Of a DNA stretch of 64,000 nt, positions 7,451-13,691 are shown one piece after another (position 1 is the stretch's first letter; every line of letters starts with the position of its first letter). The DNA comes from Chromobacterium subtsugae (lineage in GTDB: Bacteria; Pseudomonadota; Gammaproteobacteria; Burkholderiales; Chromobacteriaceae): the NCBI RefSeq assembly GCF_001676875.1, contig NZ_JYKA01000010.1, positions 1 through 64,000 of the forward strand, given 5' to 3'. Under the pieces are notes generated by a model. It was not told the DNA's origin. It saw nothing but the letters and a program-made list of their open reading frames with translations, and ran no database searches. The position numbers and the translations under genes are program-made.

Positions 7451-7473
7451 ACTACGTAGAAATACGCATACAT
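7445..7473 (+). promoter_or_regulatory. Promoter of the 69-aa gene
   Basis: -35 TTGAAA (7445-7450), 17-bp spacer, -10 ATACAT (7468-7473). The weak -10 and the overlapping palindrome fit an activator-dependent promoter. It would give a leader of about 110 bases before the gene at 7592. Confidence 0.5.
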
Positions 7474-7479
7474 CGTTTT

Positions 7480-7496
7480 ACTTCCGATTCGGAAGT
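7480..7496. repeat. 17-bp inverted repeat at the predicted transcription start
   Basis: ACTTCCGA-T-TCGGAAGT is a perfect palindrome around one base. It coincides with the predicted start of transcription from the 7445 promoter, where a repressor could block it; alternatively it forms a 5' hairpin in the mRNA. Confidence 0.5.
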
Positions 7497-7591
7497 GACC
7501 GTTTGTCTAGTCAGTGGGAAAATTTACAGACAACGACATGACGCCCATGCCGGCGCCGGACAAACGCTCGCCACACGAAACGGAGTAGGTT

Positions 7592-7801
7592 ATGAGTTGC
7601 AGCAGCAGTACCGCAGAACCTTGCATTCACACCGAAAATTGCCACCACTACAGGCCCGATGATGCGGCCAGAGGCCCCCGGCGGGCGTTCCTAAGCCTTG
7701 AAATCGATGAGCATGGCAAGCTGAAACTCATCCATTTTGGTGAGGTGCGATCATTGCTGCATGCGCTGAAGGAAGTATTTGCCAGGGATGGCAAGATTTG
7801 A
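7592..7801 (+). CDS. 69-aa protein downstream of the LuxR-type gene (candidate antirepressor)
   Basis: MSCSSSTAEPCIHTENCHHY... has a Cys/His-rich N-terminus (three Cys, three His in 20 residues) and a soluble C-terminal half (AFLSLEIDEHGKLKLIHFGEVRSLLHALKEVF). A GGAG site precedes the ATG. No family recognised. It is the only gene between the lux-box-like palindrome and the terminator facing the repressor gene. By analogy with Qtip of phage VP882, it is a candidate repressor inactivator; this is inference from position only. Confidence 0.6.
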   Translation: MSCSSSTAEPCIHTENCHHYRPDDAARGPRRAFLSLEIDEHGKLKLIHFGEVRSLLHALKEVFARDGKI

Positions 7802-7813
7802 AACGGACGAGAT

Positions 7814-7840
7814 AAAAAGGCGACTGAGAAGTCGCCTTTT
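7814..7840. terminator. Bidirectional terminator between the 69-aa gene and the repressor
   Basis: AAAAGGCGACT and AGTCGCCTTTT form an 11-bp perfect stem with a short loop and T-runs in both directions. It ends the rightward 69-aa transcript and the leftward repressor transcript; the repressor stop codon lies within its edge. Confidence 0.8.
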
Positions 7841-8205
7841 TAGTTGGTGAACTTGTCGCTGTTATCTGCCAAGCCCTTGATCACCTCAAGCACCGCATCC
7901 GGGCCTTTGGCCTTGATCTGTCTTATCAGTTCTTCAACGGAACTGGCTTCCACGTACCCACCTGCAGACGGCTGCATCTCGCCCCGCCCAAACGCAAGCC
8001 ACTCTGCGCTGACATTCAATGCGCGGGCCACTTTGTAGAGGTTTTCACCCTCAATCCCCGCATTCGGATTGTTCATCCACTTGTACGCCGCAGGGCGTGA
8101 CACGCCCACCTGGATCGCCAGCCAGTTGGGTGTTTTTTTGCTTCCGGTTTGCACGCTCAAAGCCTCAAGGGCCTTGCGTATCCGGGTTCCAAGAGTGTTT
8201 TCCAT
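7840..8205 (-). CDS. Short CI-type repressor without a cleavage domain
   Basis: 121 aa from the ATG at 8205. Upstream codons in the frame cross the operators and the divergent promoter, so they were excluded. The N-terminal helix-turn-helix contains NWLAIQVGVSRPAAYKWMN and LYKVARALNVSAEWLAFG. The C-terminal tail (YVEASSVEELIRQI..KGPDAVLEVI) matches that of the Xre protein at 6234-6587. The S24/LexA peptidase domain of lambda CI is absent, so RecA-driven self-cleavage is not expected. It has no ribosome site and probably makes a leaderless or nearly leaderless mRNA, as lambda cI does from pRM. It should bind the AACCATGGTT operators. Confidence 0.85.
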   Translation of the reverse strand: MENTLGTRIRKALEALSVQTGSKKTPNWLAIQVGVSRPAAYKWMNNPNAGIEGENLYKVARALNVSAEWLAFGRGEMQPSAGGYVEASSVEELIRQIKAKGPDAVLEVIKGLADNSDKFTN

Positions 8206-8208
8206 GTC

Positions 8209-8267
8209 AACCAAGGTTAGCGGAATTTTCGCAAACTCAGGATTGCACTTGATGTAAACCATGGTTA
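8209..8267. promoter_or_regulatory. Operator cluster OR between repressor and cro
   Basis: AACCATGGTT at 8257-8266 (perfect) and AACCAAGGTT at 8209-8218 (one mismatch) are centred 48 bp apart. A degenerate third site, AAACTCAGGATT, lies between them at 8233-8244, giving about 24-bp spacing. The core is the same as at OL (4193-4248), which identifies the repressor's targets. Confidence 0.75.
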
Positions 8268-8271
8268 TCAT
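8243..8271 (+). promoter_or_regulatory. Rightward promoter pR
   Basis: -35 TTGCAC (8243-8248), 17-bp spacer, -10 TATCAT (8266-8271). The perfect operator lies across the spacer and the first base of the -10. Transcription should begin near 8278, practically at the cro start codon. Confidence 0.7.
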
Positions 8272-8278
8272 TCCCAGC

Positions 8279-8491
8279 ATGAGAACAGCTATCGTTGTGA
8301 CGTACTTCGGGGATGGCCGTGGGGTCAAGTCCCGAATCGCTAAATCGCTCGGGGTCTCCACAGCGGCAGTTGCCAAGTGGGGAGAGCTAGTGCCTGACGG
8401 AAGTGCGTATCAGCTGATCAGGCGTTTCCCAGAGCTTGACCGCATGGACAAGGAAGACTGGGCAAAGTCCCCTGGTTCGCGGCCTGAGTGA
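8279..8491 (+). CDS. cro: Cro-like repressor
   Basis: 70 aa. MRTAIVVTYFGDGRGVKSRIAKSLGVSTAAVAKWGELVPDGSAYQLIRRF has the YdaS/Cro pattern: short, with the helix-turn-helix KSRIAKSLGVSTAAVAKWG. An in-frame ATG at 8261 lies inside the operator and upstream of the transcription start, so 8279 was chosen. There is no ribosome site, so translation is probably leaderless. Divergent from the CI-type repressor and expected to compete for the same operators. Confidence 0.8.
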   Translation: MRTAIVVTYFGDGRGVKSRIAKSLGVSTAAVAKWGELVPDGSAYQLIRRFPELDRMDKEDWAKSPGSRPE

Positions 8492-8538
8492 AGTATGGCA
8501 AACCCCTTCCCCCGAAAAAATGATCAAAAAGGACTCCC

Positions 8539-8964
8539 ATGCCCATGAACTGGCGGGACGCGGCACACAAGACCGTGCACAGCGCGGGCGGCTCAAAGGT
8601 CATCGCCGAGCGCATGGGCGGCTATGCCGGCGTGATCCGGGCCAAAGCCAACCCGGATGACAACTCCAGATGGTTCGACATGCAGGAGATGGTCGAGCTG
8701 ATGAGCCTGACCAACGATCACAGGATGCTGGAGGCCCTGGCAGATGAGTTCGGCTACATGCTGACCTCGGTGCCTGAGGAGATCGACTCCGCCGACCGCG
8801 GCCTGATGCAGATGATCTCGGACAGCCTCAAGGGACACGACGGCGAGGCGGAGAAGCGCCGCGGCTTGGCCCAGTTGAAGGGGCACGCTGGTGCCGCCCT
8901 GCGCCGGAAGATCAACAAGCTGCAGTCATTCCTGGCCGACCTGGCCCAGTTGACCGATGACTGA
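8539..8964 (+). CDS. CII-like regulator (Phage_CP76 type)
   Basis: 141 aa, third gene position after cI and cro, as in lambda. The N-terminus MNWRDAAHKTVHSAGGSKVIAERMG and the segment ANPDDNSRWFDMQEMVELMSLT match the CII/CP76 family of phage regulatory proteins that activate lysogeny promoters. An AAGGA ribosome site precedes the ATG. It overlaps the methyltransferase gene by 8 bp. Confidence 0.75.
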   Translation: MPMNWRDAAHKTVHSAGGSKVIAERMGGYAGVIRAKANPDDNSRWFDMQEMVELMSLTNDHRMLEALADEFGYMLTSVPEEIDSADRGLMQMISDSLKGHDGEAEKRRGLAQLKGHAGAALRRKINKLQSFLADLAQLTDD

Positions 8965-9487
8965 CGCCGCCATCCACTTCCGCAGTGACCGTGACGACTG
9001 GGAGACGCCGGCAGACCTGTTTGCCGCCCTCAATGCCGAATTCGGCTTCACGGTGGACGTGTGCGCGACGGAGAAGACGGCCAAATGCGCGCGCTTCTAC
9101 ACGCCGGCCGAGAACGGCCTGGCGCAGGACTGGAGCAATGAAACCGTCTGGATGAATCCCCCATTCGGGCATGTCACCAAGCACTGGATGGACAAGGCCA
9201 GGCTCAGCAGCCTACAGGGCGCCACCGTCGTTTGCCTGGTCCCGGCCCGGACGTCGGTTCTTTGGTGGCATCGGAACGTGTTTCTGGCTGCTGAAGTGCG
9301 GTGCCTCCGCCCTCGCCTGCAATTCGTGGGCGCAGCACAGAAGGCTCCGTTCGATGCGGTGCTAGTGGTTTTCCGGCCTGGAGACACCCAGGCCAAGCTG
9401 ATGGCGTACACGCTGCCCGGCGCGCGGAAGCTGAAGCCGGCAACGATTGAGACAGTGGCCGGCCGGCGCCGGCTGAAACAGGTGTAG
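8957..9487 (+). CDS. Phage DNA N6-adenine methyltransferase (Dam family)
   Basis: 176 aa. The domain starts DDWETPADLFAALNAEFGFTVDVCA and carries the catalytic WMNPPFG motif (N-P-P-F). These are the hallmarks of the short phage Dam family (PF05869-like). It probably modifies adenines in phage DNA to evade restriction or control replication. Translated by overlap with the CII-like gene. Confidence 0.88.
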   Translation: MTDAAIHFRSDRDDWETPADLFAALNAEFGFTVDVCATEKTAKCARFYTPAENGLAQDWSNETVWMNPPFGHVTKHWMDKARLSSLQGATVVCLVPARTSVLWWHRNVFLAAEVRCLRPRLQFVGAAQKAPFDAVLVVFRPGDTQAKLMAYTLPGARKLKPATIETVAGRRRLKQV

Positions 9488-9511
9488 TAAGCCGCCCGCG
9501 GCGTCGCGGGA

Positions 9512-9558
9512 AAAAACAAAACCCCCGGTCATCGCCGTTGGCGCGGCTCGCGGGGGTT
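9512..9558 (-). terminator. Terminator of the DUF4145 gene
   Basis: On the minus strand AACCCCCG pairs with CGGGGGTT across a long G/C loop and is followed by TTGTTTTTT. It also lies after the rightward methyltransferase gene, but the T-run is only on the minus strand. Confidence 0.6.
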
Positions 9559-9640
9559 GTTCGGAGGACTTGCGAGGACAAGTATGCACAAGCACAGCGA
9601 ACAGATCAACCCTTCAGATGTGACCTTAGGCCTACCGCCA

Positions 9641-10300
9641 TCAGGTAGCCGCCTTTGCTCCCCCGTCGTGCTCTTGCTGTCGAGCCAACTCGACTTGCTT
9701 GGGCATTGTGTAGAGGTATGTGAGCAAAAACCGGGTGAGTTCATGCATCTGATCGCACAAAGCCTCATCAGCCTCTCCATCCCCATGGATGGCCTCATTA
9801 CCGTCAAGCCGAAGCTGGTGCGCCCACTCTTGCAAGGCTGGAGTGATTTTATTTTCAGAGGCCAGCTTATCGATTCTCTTTTCCAGCGTCCACGCCTCTA
9901 TTTCTGGCGCAAATGCCTTCAAAGCCAATTCCATCGTACGGCGATACCCCGCACAGGCAACCGAGTGCAAGCTCGTCTTGCGAGCGCTTGCAGACTCTTC
10001 AAATGCCCTTGCAACGTTGCCAGGCAGATGCTCTGGAATCTCCAAAATACCGACTTCCGAGAATACCTTTATCGCACGCAAGAAGGAGGCGGCCTCTCGA
10101 CTACGAAGGTTCCCAGGGAAGTCTTTGGGGTTAATCGAGTGCACCCATTCAGCAATCGCGCAAATTGGCCCAGAGCACGATGGGCATTGGAAAAAGATGT
10201 TCCACCACCCTTGGCGCACTTGGTGCAGGCTCGACCCCACTGCAACAAAACCAAGAGACTTACCGAGACAGTGCGGGCAGTCGTGAAGGAGAACAGCCAT
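9641..10300 (-). CDS. DUF4145-domain protein (HEPN-like), antisense moron
   Basis: 219 aa from the ATG at 10300 (GGAG six bases upstream; a TTG at 10312 is in frame). The N-terminus has a C-x-x-C pair (CPHCLG) and a second (CPSCSG), a zinc ribbon. The middle and C-terminus fit DUF4145: YRRTMELALKAFAPE, LEKRIDKLASENKITPALQEWAHQLRLDGNEAIHGDGEA. The R-x-x-x-x-x plus N-x-x-x-H style residues recall HEPN RNases. DUF4145 domains are often fused to or next to anti-phage systems, so superinfection exclusion is a reasonable guess. Transcribed against the replication genes with its own terminator. Confidence 0.75.
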   Translation of the reverse strand: MAVLLHDCPHCLGKSLGFVAVGSSLHQVRQGWWNIFFQCPSCSGPICAIAEWVHSINPKDFPGNLRSREAASFLRAIKVFSEVGILEIPEHLPGNVARAFEESASARKTSLHSVACAGYRRTMELALKAFAPEIEAWTLEKRIDKLASENKITPALQEWAHQLRLDGNEAIHGDGEADEALCDQMHELTRFLLTYLYTMPKQVELARQQEHDGGAKAAT

Positions 10301-10514
10301 GCATAACTCCAATCTGGAAATGATTGTTCAGTATGACGAGGTGATCTCGAATCATATCAAGAACTGGCCCGACCGCGCTCAGGCACTATTGATGCAGCAA
10401 TACCTTCGTGCCGCAAACAAGGAGGCTTTTGTTGCTGCGCTAATTGGCCAGCTGTGTGTCCGGTCCGCCAGGAGTGCAACTCGAACCTCGCAAGACGCGG
10501 AGCAGCAGCCATGA
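10299..10514 (+). CDS. 71-aa protein preceding the O-like replication gene
   Basis: MHNSNLEMIVQYDEVISNHIKNWPDRAQALLMQQYLRAANKEAF... Mostly helical; no family recognised. A GGAG site lies eight bases before the ATG and the stop overlaps the next start as ATGA, so it is coupled to the O-like gene. Its ATG overlaps the oppositely oriented DUF4145 ATG by two bases. Confidence 0.65.
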   Translation: MHNSNLEMIVQYDEVISNHIKNWPDRAQALLMQQYLRAANKEAFVAALIGQLCVRSARSATRTSQDAEQQP

Positions 10515-11350
10515 GCAACCAATGGCTCAGACTCTGGCACGACATGCCGAATGACCCCAAGTGGCGGACGATCGCGCGTATCTCCGGACAACCCATCGCC
10601 CTGGTGCAAGCCGTCTATCTGCACCTGCTCGTTGATGCGTCACGCAATGTCACGCGAGGTCACGTGACAGTCACGGCGGAAGACCTCGCCAGCGCACTCG
10701 ACGTGACAGACGAAGACATCGAGGCCGTTTTGGCTGCCATGCAAGGCCGGGTACTGGATGGCCTGGAGCTGTCTGGCTGGGACAAGCGCCAGCCAAAGCG
10801 CGAGGACCAAGGCAGTGACGAATCCGGCGCAAAGTCAGCTACAGAGCGGAAAAGAGAGCAACGACAGCGTGAGAGAGAAGCGCGTGACGCCGACATGTCA
10901 CGTCAATGTCACGACGAGTCACGCGATGTCACGCTAGATAAAGATAAAGACAAGAATAAACCCACCTCACTACGTTCGGTGGGTGAGCGCACGCGTGACA
11001 CCTCCTCCGGAATCCCCGTCCCTGCAGACCTGCAACCCGACAGAACCAGCCGCCTAAAGGCCGGCGAGCTCCAGCTTGACCCTGACGCCGAGATGGAGCG
11101 ATTCATCGCCCACCACCAGGCCGCCCGCTCCCTGCGCGCAGATGACACTGCCTGGCAAGCCCAGTACCGCAAGTGGCTGCTGGACCAGCGCCAGTTCAAC
11201 GCAGACCGCAACCGCGTGACGGACGCCAAGGTCCAGGCCGCGCAGAAGTCCGGCAACACCATCCACGACCAACGCGCCGCCGCCATGGACACCATCGGCG
11301 TCGGCCAGCAATACCTGACCGGAGGCAAGCATGCAGCACTCGCAAGTTGA
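10511..11350 (+). CDS. O-like replication initiator
   Basis: 279 aa from the ATG at 10511, which overlaps the upstream stop. The N-terminal domain (MSNQWLRLWHDMPNDPKWRTIARISGQP...) is the phage replication-protein fold seen in lambda-O/DnaT-like initiators. Asp/Arg-rich linkers follow. Residues 95-155 are encoded by the iteron and A-rich region described at 10897, so the protein gene contains its own origin, as lambda O does. The C-terminus should contact the P-like helicase loader encoded next. Confidence 0.75.
   Translation: MSNQWLRLWHDMPNDPKWRTIARISGQPIALVQAVYLHLLVDASRNVTRGHVTVTAEDLASALDVTDEDIEAVLAAMQGRVLDGLELSGWDKRQPKREDQGSDESGAKSATERKREQRQREREARDADMSRQCHDESRDVTLDKDKDKNKPTSLRSVGERTRDTSSGIPVPADLQPDRTSRLKAGELQLDPDAEMERFIAHHQAARSLRADDTAWQAQYRKWLLDQRQFNADRNRVTDAKVQAAQKSGNTIHDQRAAAMDTIGVGQQYLTGGKHAALAS
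10639..10675. repeat. First GTCACG array (four copies, 10-11 bp apart)
   Basis: GTCACG begins at 10639, 10649, 10659 and 10670, so copies face the same side of the helix. The third copy is part of the palindrome GTCACGTGAC. It lies inside the O-like gene. Same hexamer as the second array at 10897-10933. Confidence 0.75.
10897..10983. other. Candidate phage replication origin
   Basis: Four GTCACG hexamers begin at 10897, 10908, 10918 and 10928 (10-11 bp phase). An A-rich, easily melted stretch follows at 10935-10960 (AGATAAAGATAAAGAC and on), then an inverted repeat CCCACC/GGTGGG (10961-10966 with 10978-10983). Iterons, then AT-rich DNA, inside the initiator gene is the plan of lambda ori. 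Confidence 0.65.
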
Positions 11351-11918
11351 CCGCGATGTCGTGAACGACATTTTCCGCAGCCTACGCGGCCGCTTCGGCA
11401 ATGCGTTCGTGGACAAATTCCGCTCCGGCGAGCGCGTCCCGAAGGACCAGGGGCTGCCGTACGAGGGCATGGACATCGGGCTGCTGGAAGCCATCGACGT
11501 GTGGGTCCATGAGCTGCGCAACCTGTCTCCGGCCGACATCCGCCACGGGCTGGAGAGCAAATTCCGCTACCCGCCCAGCGCCGACGAGTTCGTCCAGGCC
11601 TGCTGCTCCCGCGATTACGCCCCGCCGGCCAGCGACAGCTACGACGCTCTGCCGGCGCCAACGATGAGCCGCGAAGAAGCCGAGGTTCACATCGCCCAGG
11701 TGCACCAGGCGGCCAAGGGCATGCAGTTCCCCAGCGGCCACGGCCAGCGCATGGACAACTGGCTCAAGATCGCCGATGAGGTAGCCCGCGGCGTGTACAA
11801 GGGCGGGACGATCGGCAAGCGCTACGCGGCCGAGGCCCTGGCCAAAGCCGGCCGCCCCGTCCCCGAGGCCCTGCAAGCCTACCTGCCGAAAACAAACCCC
11901 ATGGAGGACGCAGCATGA
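11331..11918 (+). CDS. P-like replication protein (helicase loader)
   Basis: 195 aa, following and overlapping the O-like gene by 20 bp. The features FRSLRGRFGNAFVDKFRSG, AIDVWVHELRNLSPADIRHGLE and RYPPSADEFVQAC resemble the lambda P family (short helical replication proteins that deliver host DnaB). The position after O is the other support. Its stop overlaps the start of a small membrane-peptide gene. Confidence 0.7.
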   Translation: MQHSQVDRDVVNDIFRSLRGRFGNAFVDKFRSGERVPKDQGLPYEGMDIGLLEAIDVWVHELRNLSPADIRHGLESKFRYPPSADEFVQACCSRDYAPPASDSYDALPAPTMSREEAEVHIAQVHQAAKGMQFPSGHGQRMDNWLKIADEVARGVYKGGTIGKRYAAEALAKAGRPVPEALQAYLPKTNPMEDAA

Positions 11919-12034
11919 AACGCATCTCGACCTGGCGCCGCGCCATCGCCGGCGCGCTACTCGTCGCCGCTCTGCTGGCGACCTCCCCGCTGTGGCTGCT
12001 GGCTTTGATCCAGCTGAAGCTGGGGGCGCAATGA
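11915..12034 (+). CDS. 39-aa membrane peptide
   Basis: A basic N-terminus (MKRISTWRR) is followed by one hydrophobic span (AIAGALLVAALLATSPLWLL). Both ends overlap neighbouring genes as ATGA, which supports translation. Function unknown. Confidence 0.5.
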   Translation: MKRISTWRRAIAGALLVAALLATSPLWLLALIQLKLGAQ

Positions 12035-12258
12035 AACATGGCGTTTGGATTGGCCGCATACCGGCTGAAACTAAATCGGCCTGGGCACACATGCCGTTCG
12101 TCGGCCGGCACTGCCTGGCCCACCACTGGACTCGCCTCGATGGCGGCGTGATTCAAAGCGCGTGCGGCCTCGGTGCCGTGGAGACGAATGGAGTCGGTCT
12201 GATCCAGGCCCAGGGCGCCGATCGCTGCAGGAACTGCCAGAGGAAAATCAAGAAATGA
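12031..12258 (+). CDS. 75-aa zinc-finger-like protein
   Basis: MKHGVWIGRIPAETKSAWAH... has HCLAHH, SACG and a final CRNCQRKIKK, enough Cys/His to form a small zinc site. Start chosen at 12031, overlapping the upstream stop; longer versions of the frame lack a ribosome site. Overlaps rusA by 4 bp. Family not recognised; small Cys-knuckle proteins are common beside rusA in phages. Confidence 0.6.
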   Translation: MKHGVWIGRIPAETKSAWAHMPFVGRHCLAHHWTRLDGGVIQSACGLGAVETNGVGLIQAQGADRCRNCQRKIKK

Positions 12259-12698
12259 CCGCGATCCGCTTCACCGTACCCGGTACGCCTGTCGGCAAAG
12301 GCCGGCCGAAAGTGTCTACGCGCGGCGGCAAATTCGCGCGCATGTACACCCCCGAGAAAACCGCCAGCTATGAGGGGATGATCGCCCTCGCCGCCCAGGC
12401 AGCCATGGCCGGCCGCGCACCGCTGACCGGACCCGCGGACGTCACCATCCACATGGTGCTGCCGATCCCGACCAGCTGGAGCAAACGGAAACAGGCAGCG
12501 GCCCTCACCAACCAGGTATACCCGACCAAAAAGCCGGACGCCGACAACGTGGTCAAGGCGCTGTTTGACGGCATGAACGGCGTGGTGTGGGTGGATGACG
12601 TCCAGGCCTGCGACATCGTGGTGCGCAAGCGGTACGGCGCCACGCCGGGAGTGACAGTGCAGGTCCAGGAAATCCAGGGCGCGCTGTTCGCGGCCTGA
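12255..12698 (+). CDS. rusA: RusA-type Holliday junction resolvase
   Basis: 147 aa from the ATG at 12255. The N-terminus IRFTVPGTPVGKGRPKV and the catalytic region KKPDADNVVKALFDGMNGVVWVDD carry the conserved Asp residues (P-D-x-D-N and the later D-D) and Lys of RusA. It resolves branched DNA produced by phage recombination and replication. Coupled to the zinc-finger-like gene by a 4-bp overlap. Confidence 0.9.
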   Translation: MTAIRFTVPGTPVGKGRPKVSTRGGKFARMYTPEKTASYEGMIALAAQAAMAGRAPLTGPADVTIHMVLPIPTSWSKRKQAAALTNQVYPTKKPDADNVVKALFDGMNGVVWVDDVQACDIVVRKRYGATPGVTVQVQEIQGALFAA

Positions 12699-12729
12699 GC
12701 AGAAGATTCAACGAAACAGGGGGGGTGAT

Positions 12730-13218
12730 ATGCAGTTTTCCACGGTTCGCGCGCTGGTGGGCTGGGCGTTTCAGATCGAGACCACCAGCATGGTCAAGGT
12801 GCAAAAATTCGGCGAGGCCGTGGCGCCGGCGTTTGATGGCCTGTCACCCCACGACCTCAAGGCGCAGTCGGCGATGGTCATGGCCAAGATCAGCCGGCTG
12901 CCGTTCGAGCAGCGCGCCGTGCTGTGGGCACTGCACGTCCAGCGCGAGACCGAGATGGTCTACCTGACCACGCACACCCCGGGCAAGTACGGCTACAAGA
13001 CCGACCTGGACATCATCCGCACGTGGGCCACCGGTGAGGGGCCAGGCTGCCGCGATCTGGGCGACCGGCACGGCCTCAGCCACATGACGCTGCACCGCTA
13101 CGGTAAAGGCGTCGTGGCTCAGCTGGAGCGCATGATGAATCAGGCTTATGCGGCGCTGGAAGGGCCGATGGCGGAGGTGCTGGATAGGCTGTGCTATGTG
13201 GAGCGGAGGACGGCCTGA
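12730..13218 (+). CDS. Putative late-gene regulator at the Q position
   Basis: 162 aa with a strong poly-G ribosome site. The N-terminal half is helical. The C-terminal part GCRDLGDRHGLSHMTLHRYGKGVVAQLERM looks like a helix-turn-helix related to region 4 of sigma factors or phage Q/RinA-type activators. In lambdoid maps the gene after rusA is the late antiterminator Q, which matches its place before the late genes. Family assignment is uncertain. Confidence 0.5.
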   Translation: MQFSTVRALVGWAFQIETTSMVKVQKFGEAVAPAFDGLSPHDLKAQSAMVMAKISRLPFEQRAVLWALHVQRETEMVYLTTHTPGKYGYKTDLDIIRTWATGEGPGCRDLGDRHGLSHMTLHRYGKGVVAQLERMMNQAYAALEGPMAEVLDRLCYVERRTA

Positions 13219-13226
13219 TGACGCCG

Positions 13227-13691
13227 CTACAGGGCCGAGCAGTCTCGCCCAGCAACACCTAGCCGGCCCGCGCGAATCGATATTGCCTCAGCAGAGCGTC
13301 CTGGCAATTGGGATACCAGGCCGACGGCGCCCACCACTGCATAGTGGGCGCAAATGATCTGGTCCTCAGCCAGGGACCACCGCGCCAATCGCGCATTGCC
13401 TGGTCGGCGGCTGCCGGCGAGGTTCGCGAGGCGCAGCAGGATCAGTACTCTATCCCGCGTACTGAGCGCGCGGTGGGTGGCGAGGCCGGGTGCTGTCCGC
13501 CATGACTCGGCGGTGTTCTGCGACACCATGGCCACCTCGGCCAGCTGGGCATTGGTCAGCGGCGCGCCGGTGCGGTGCATAAACCAGACCCGCAGGCCGT
13601 CGAGGAATTCCATCTGCCCGAACGCGGCGGCACTCTCTGGGGTGGGGGGTGGCAGGTGGGCATGCCAGTTCCAGCCGCTGTTATTCCCCAT
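13227..13691 (-). CDS. DNA-binding protein with HTH and Myb/SANT-like segments, antisense operon
   Basis: 154 aa from the ATG at 13691 (MGNNSGWNWHAHLPPP...). Residues about 48-75 (LTNAQLAEVAMVSQNTAESWR) form a helix-turn-helix. Residues about 112-148 (RWSLAEDQIICAHYAVVG...LPGRSAEAISIRAGRLGV) resemble a Myb/SANT or GcrA-like DNA-binding helix set. Third gene of a leftward operon running toward the Q-position gene. It overlaps the previous gene by 11 bp. A regulator of late genes or a moron is plausible. Confidence 0.55.
   Translation of the reverse strand: MGNNSGWNWHAHLPPPTPESAAAFGQMEFLDGLRVWFMHRTGAPLTNAQLAEVAMVSQNTAESWRTAPGLATHRALSTRDRVLILLRLANLAGSRRPGNARLARWSLAEDQIICAHYAVVGAVGLVSQLPGRSAEAISIRAGRLGVAGRDCSAL

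Noticed and set aside
7441-7662. TTG-started frame after the LuxR-type gene
   Set aside because: Its start lies inside the palindrome and promoter, and it conflicts with the well-supported 69-aa gene.
8261-8278. Upstream ATG for the Cro-like protein
   Set aside because: It lies within the perfect operator and before the predicted transcription start, so it is unlikely to be translated.
9557-10306. 249-codon plus-strand frame
   Set aside because: Antisense to the DUF4145 gene, which has recognisable domain features and its own terminator.
10639-10933. CRISPR array, because of regularly spaced short repeats
   Set aside because: Repeats are 6 bp with 4-5 bp spacers, phased to the helix inside a coding gene; this is an iteron pattern.
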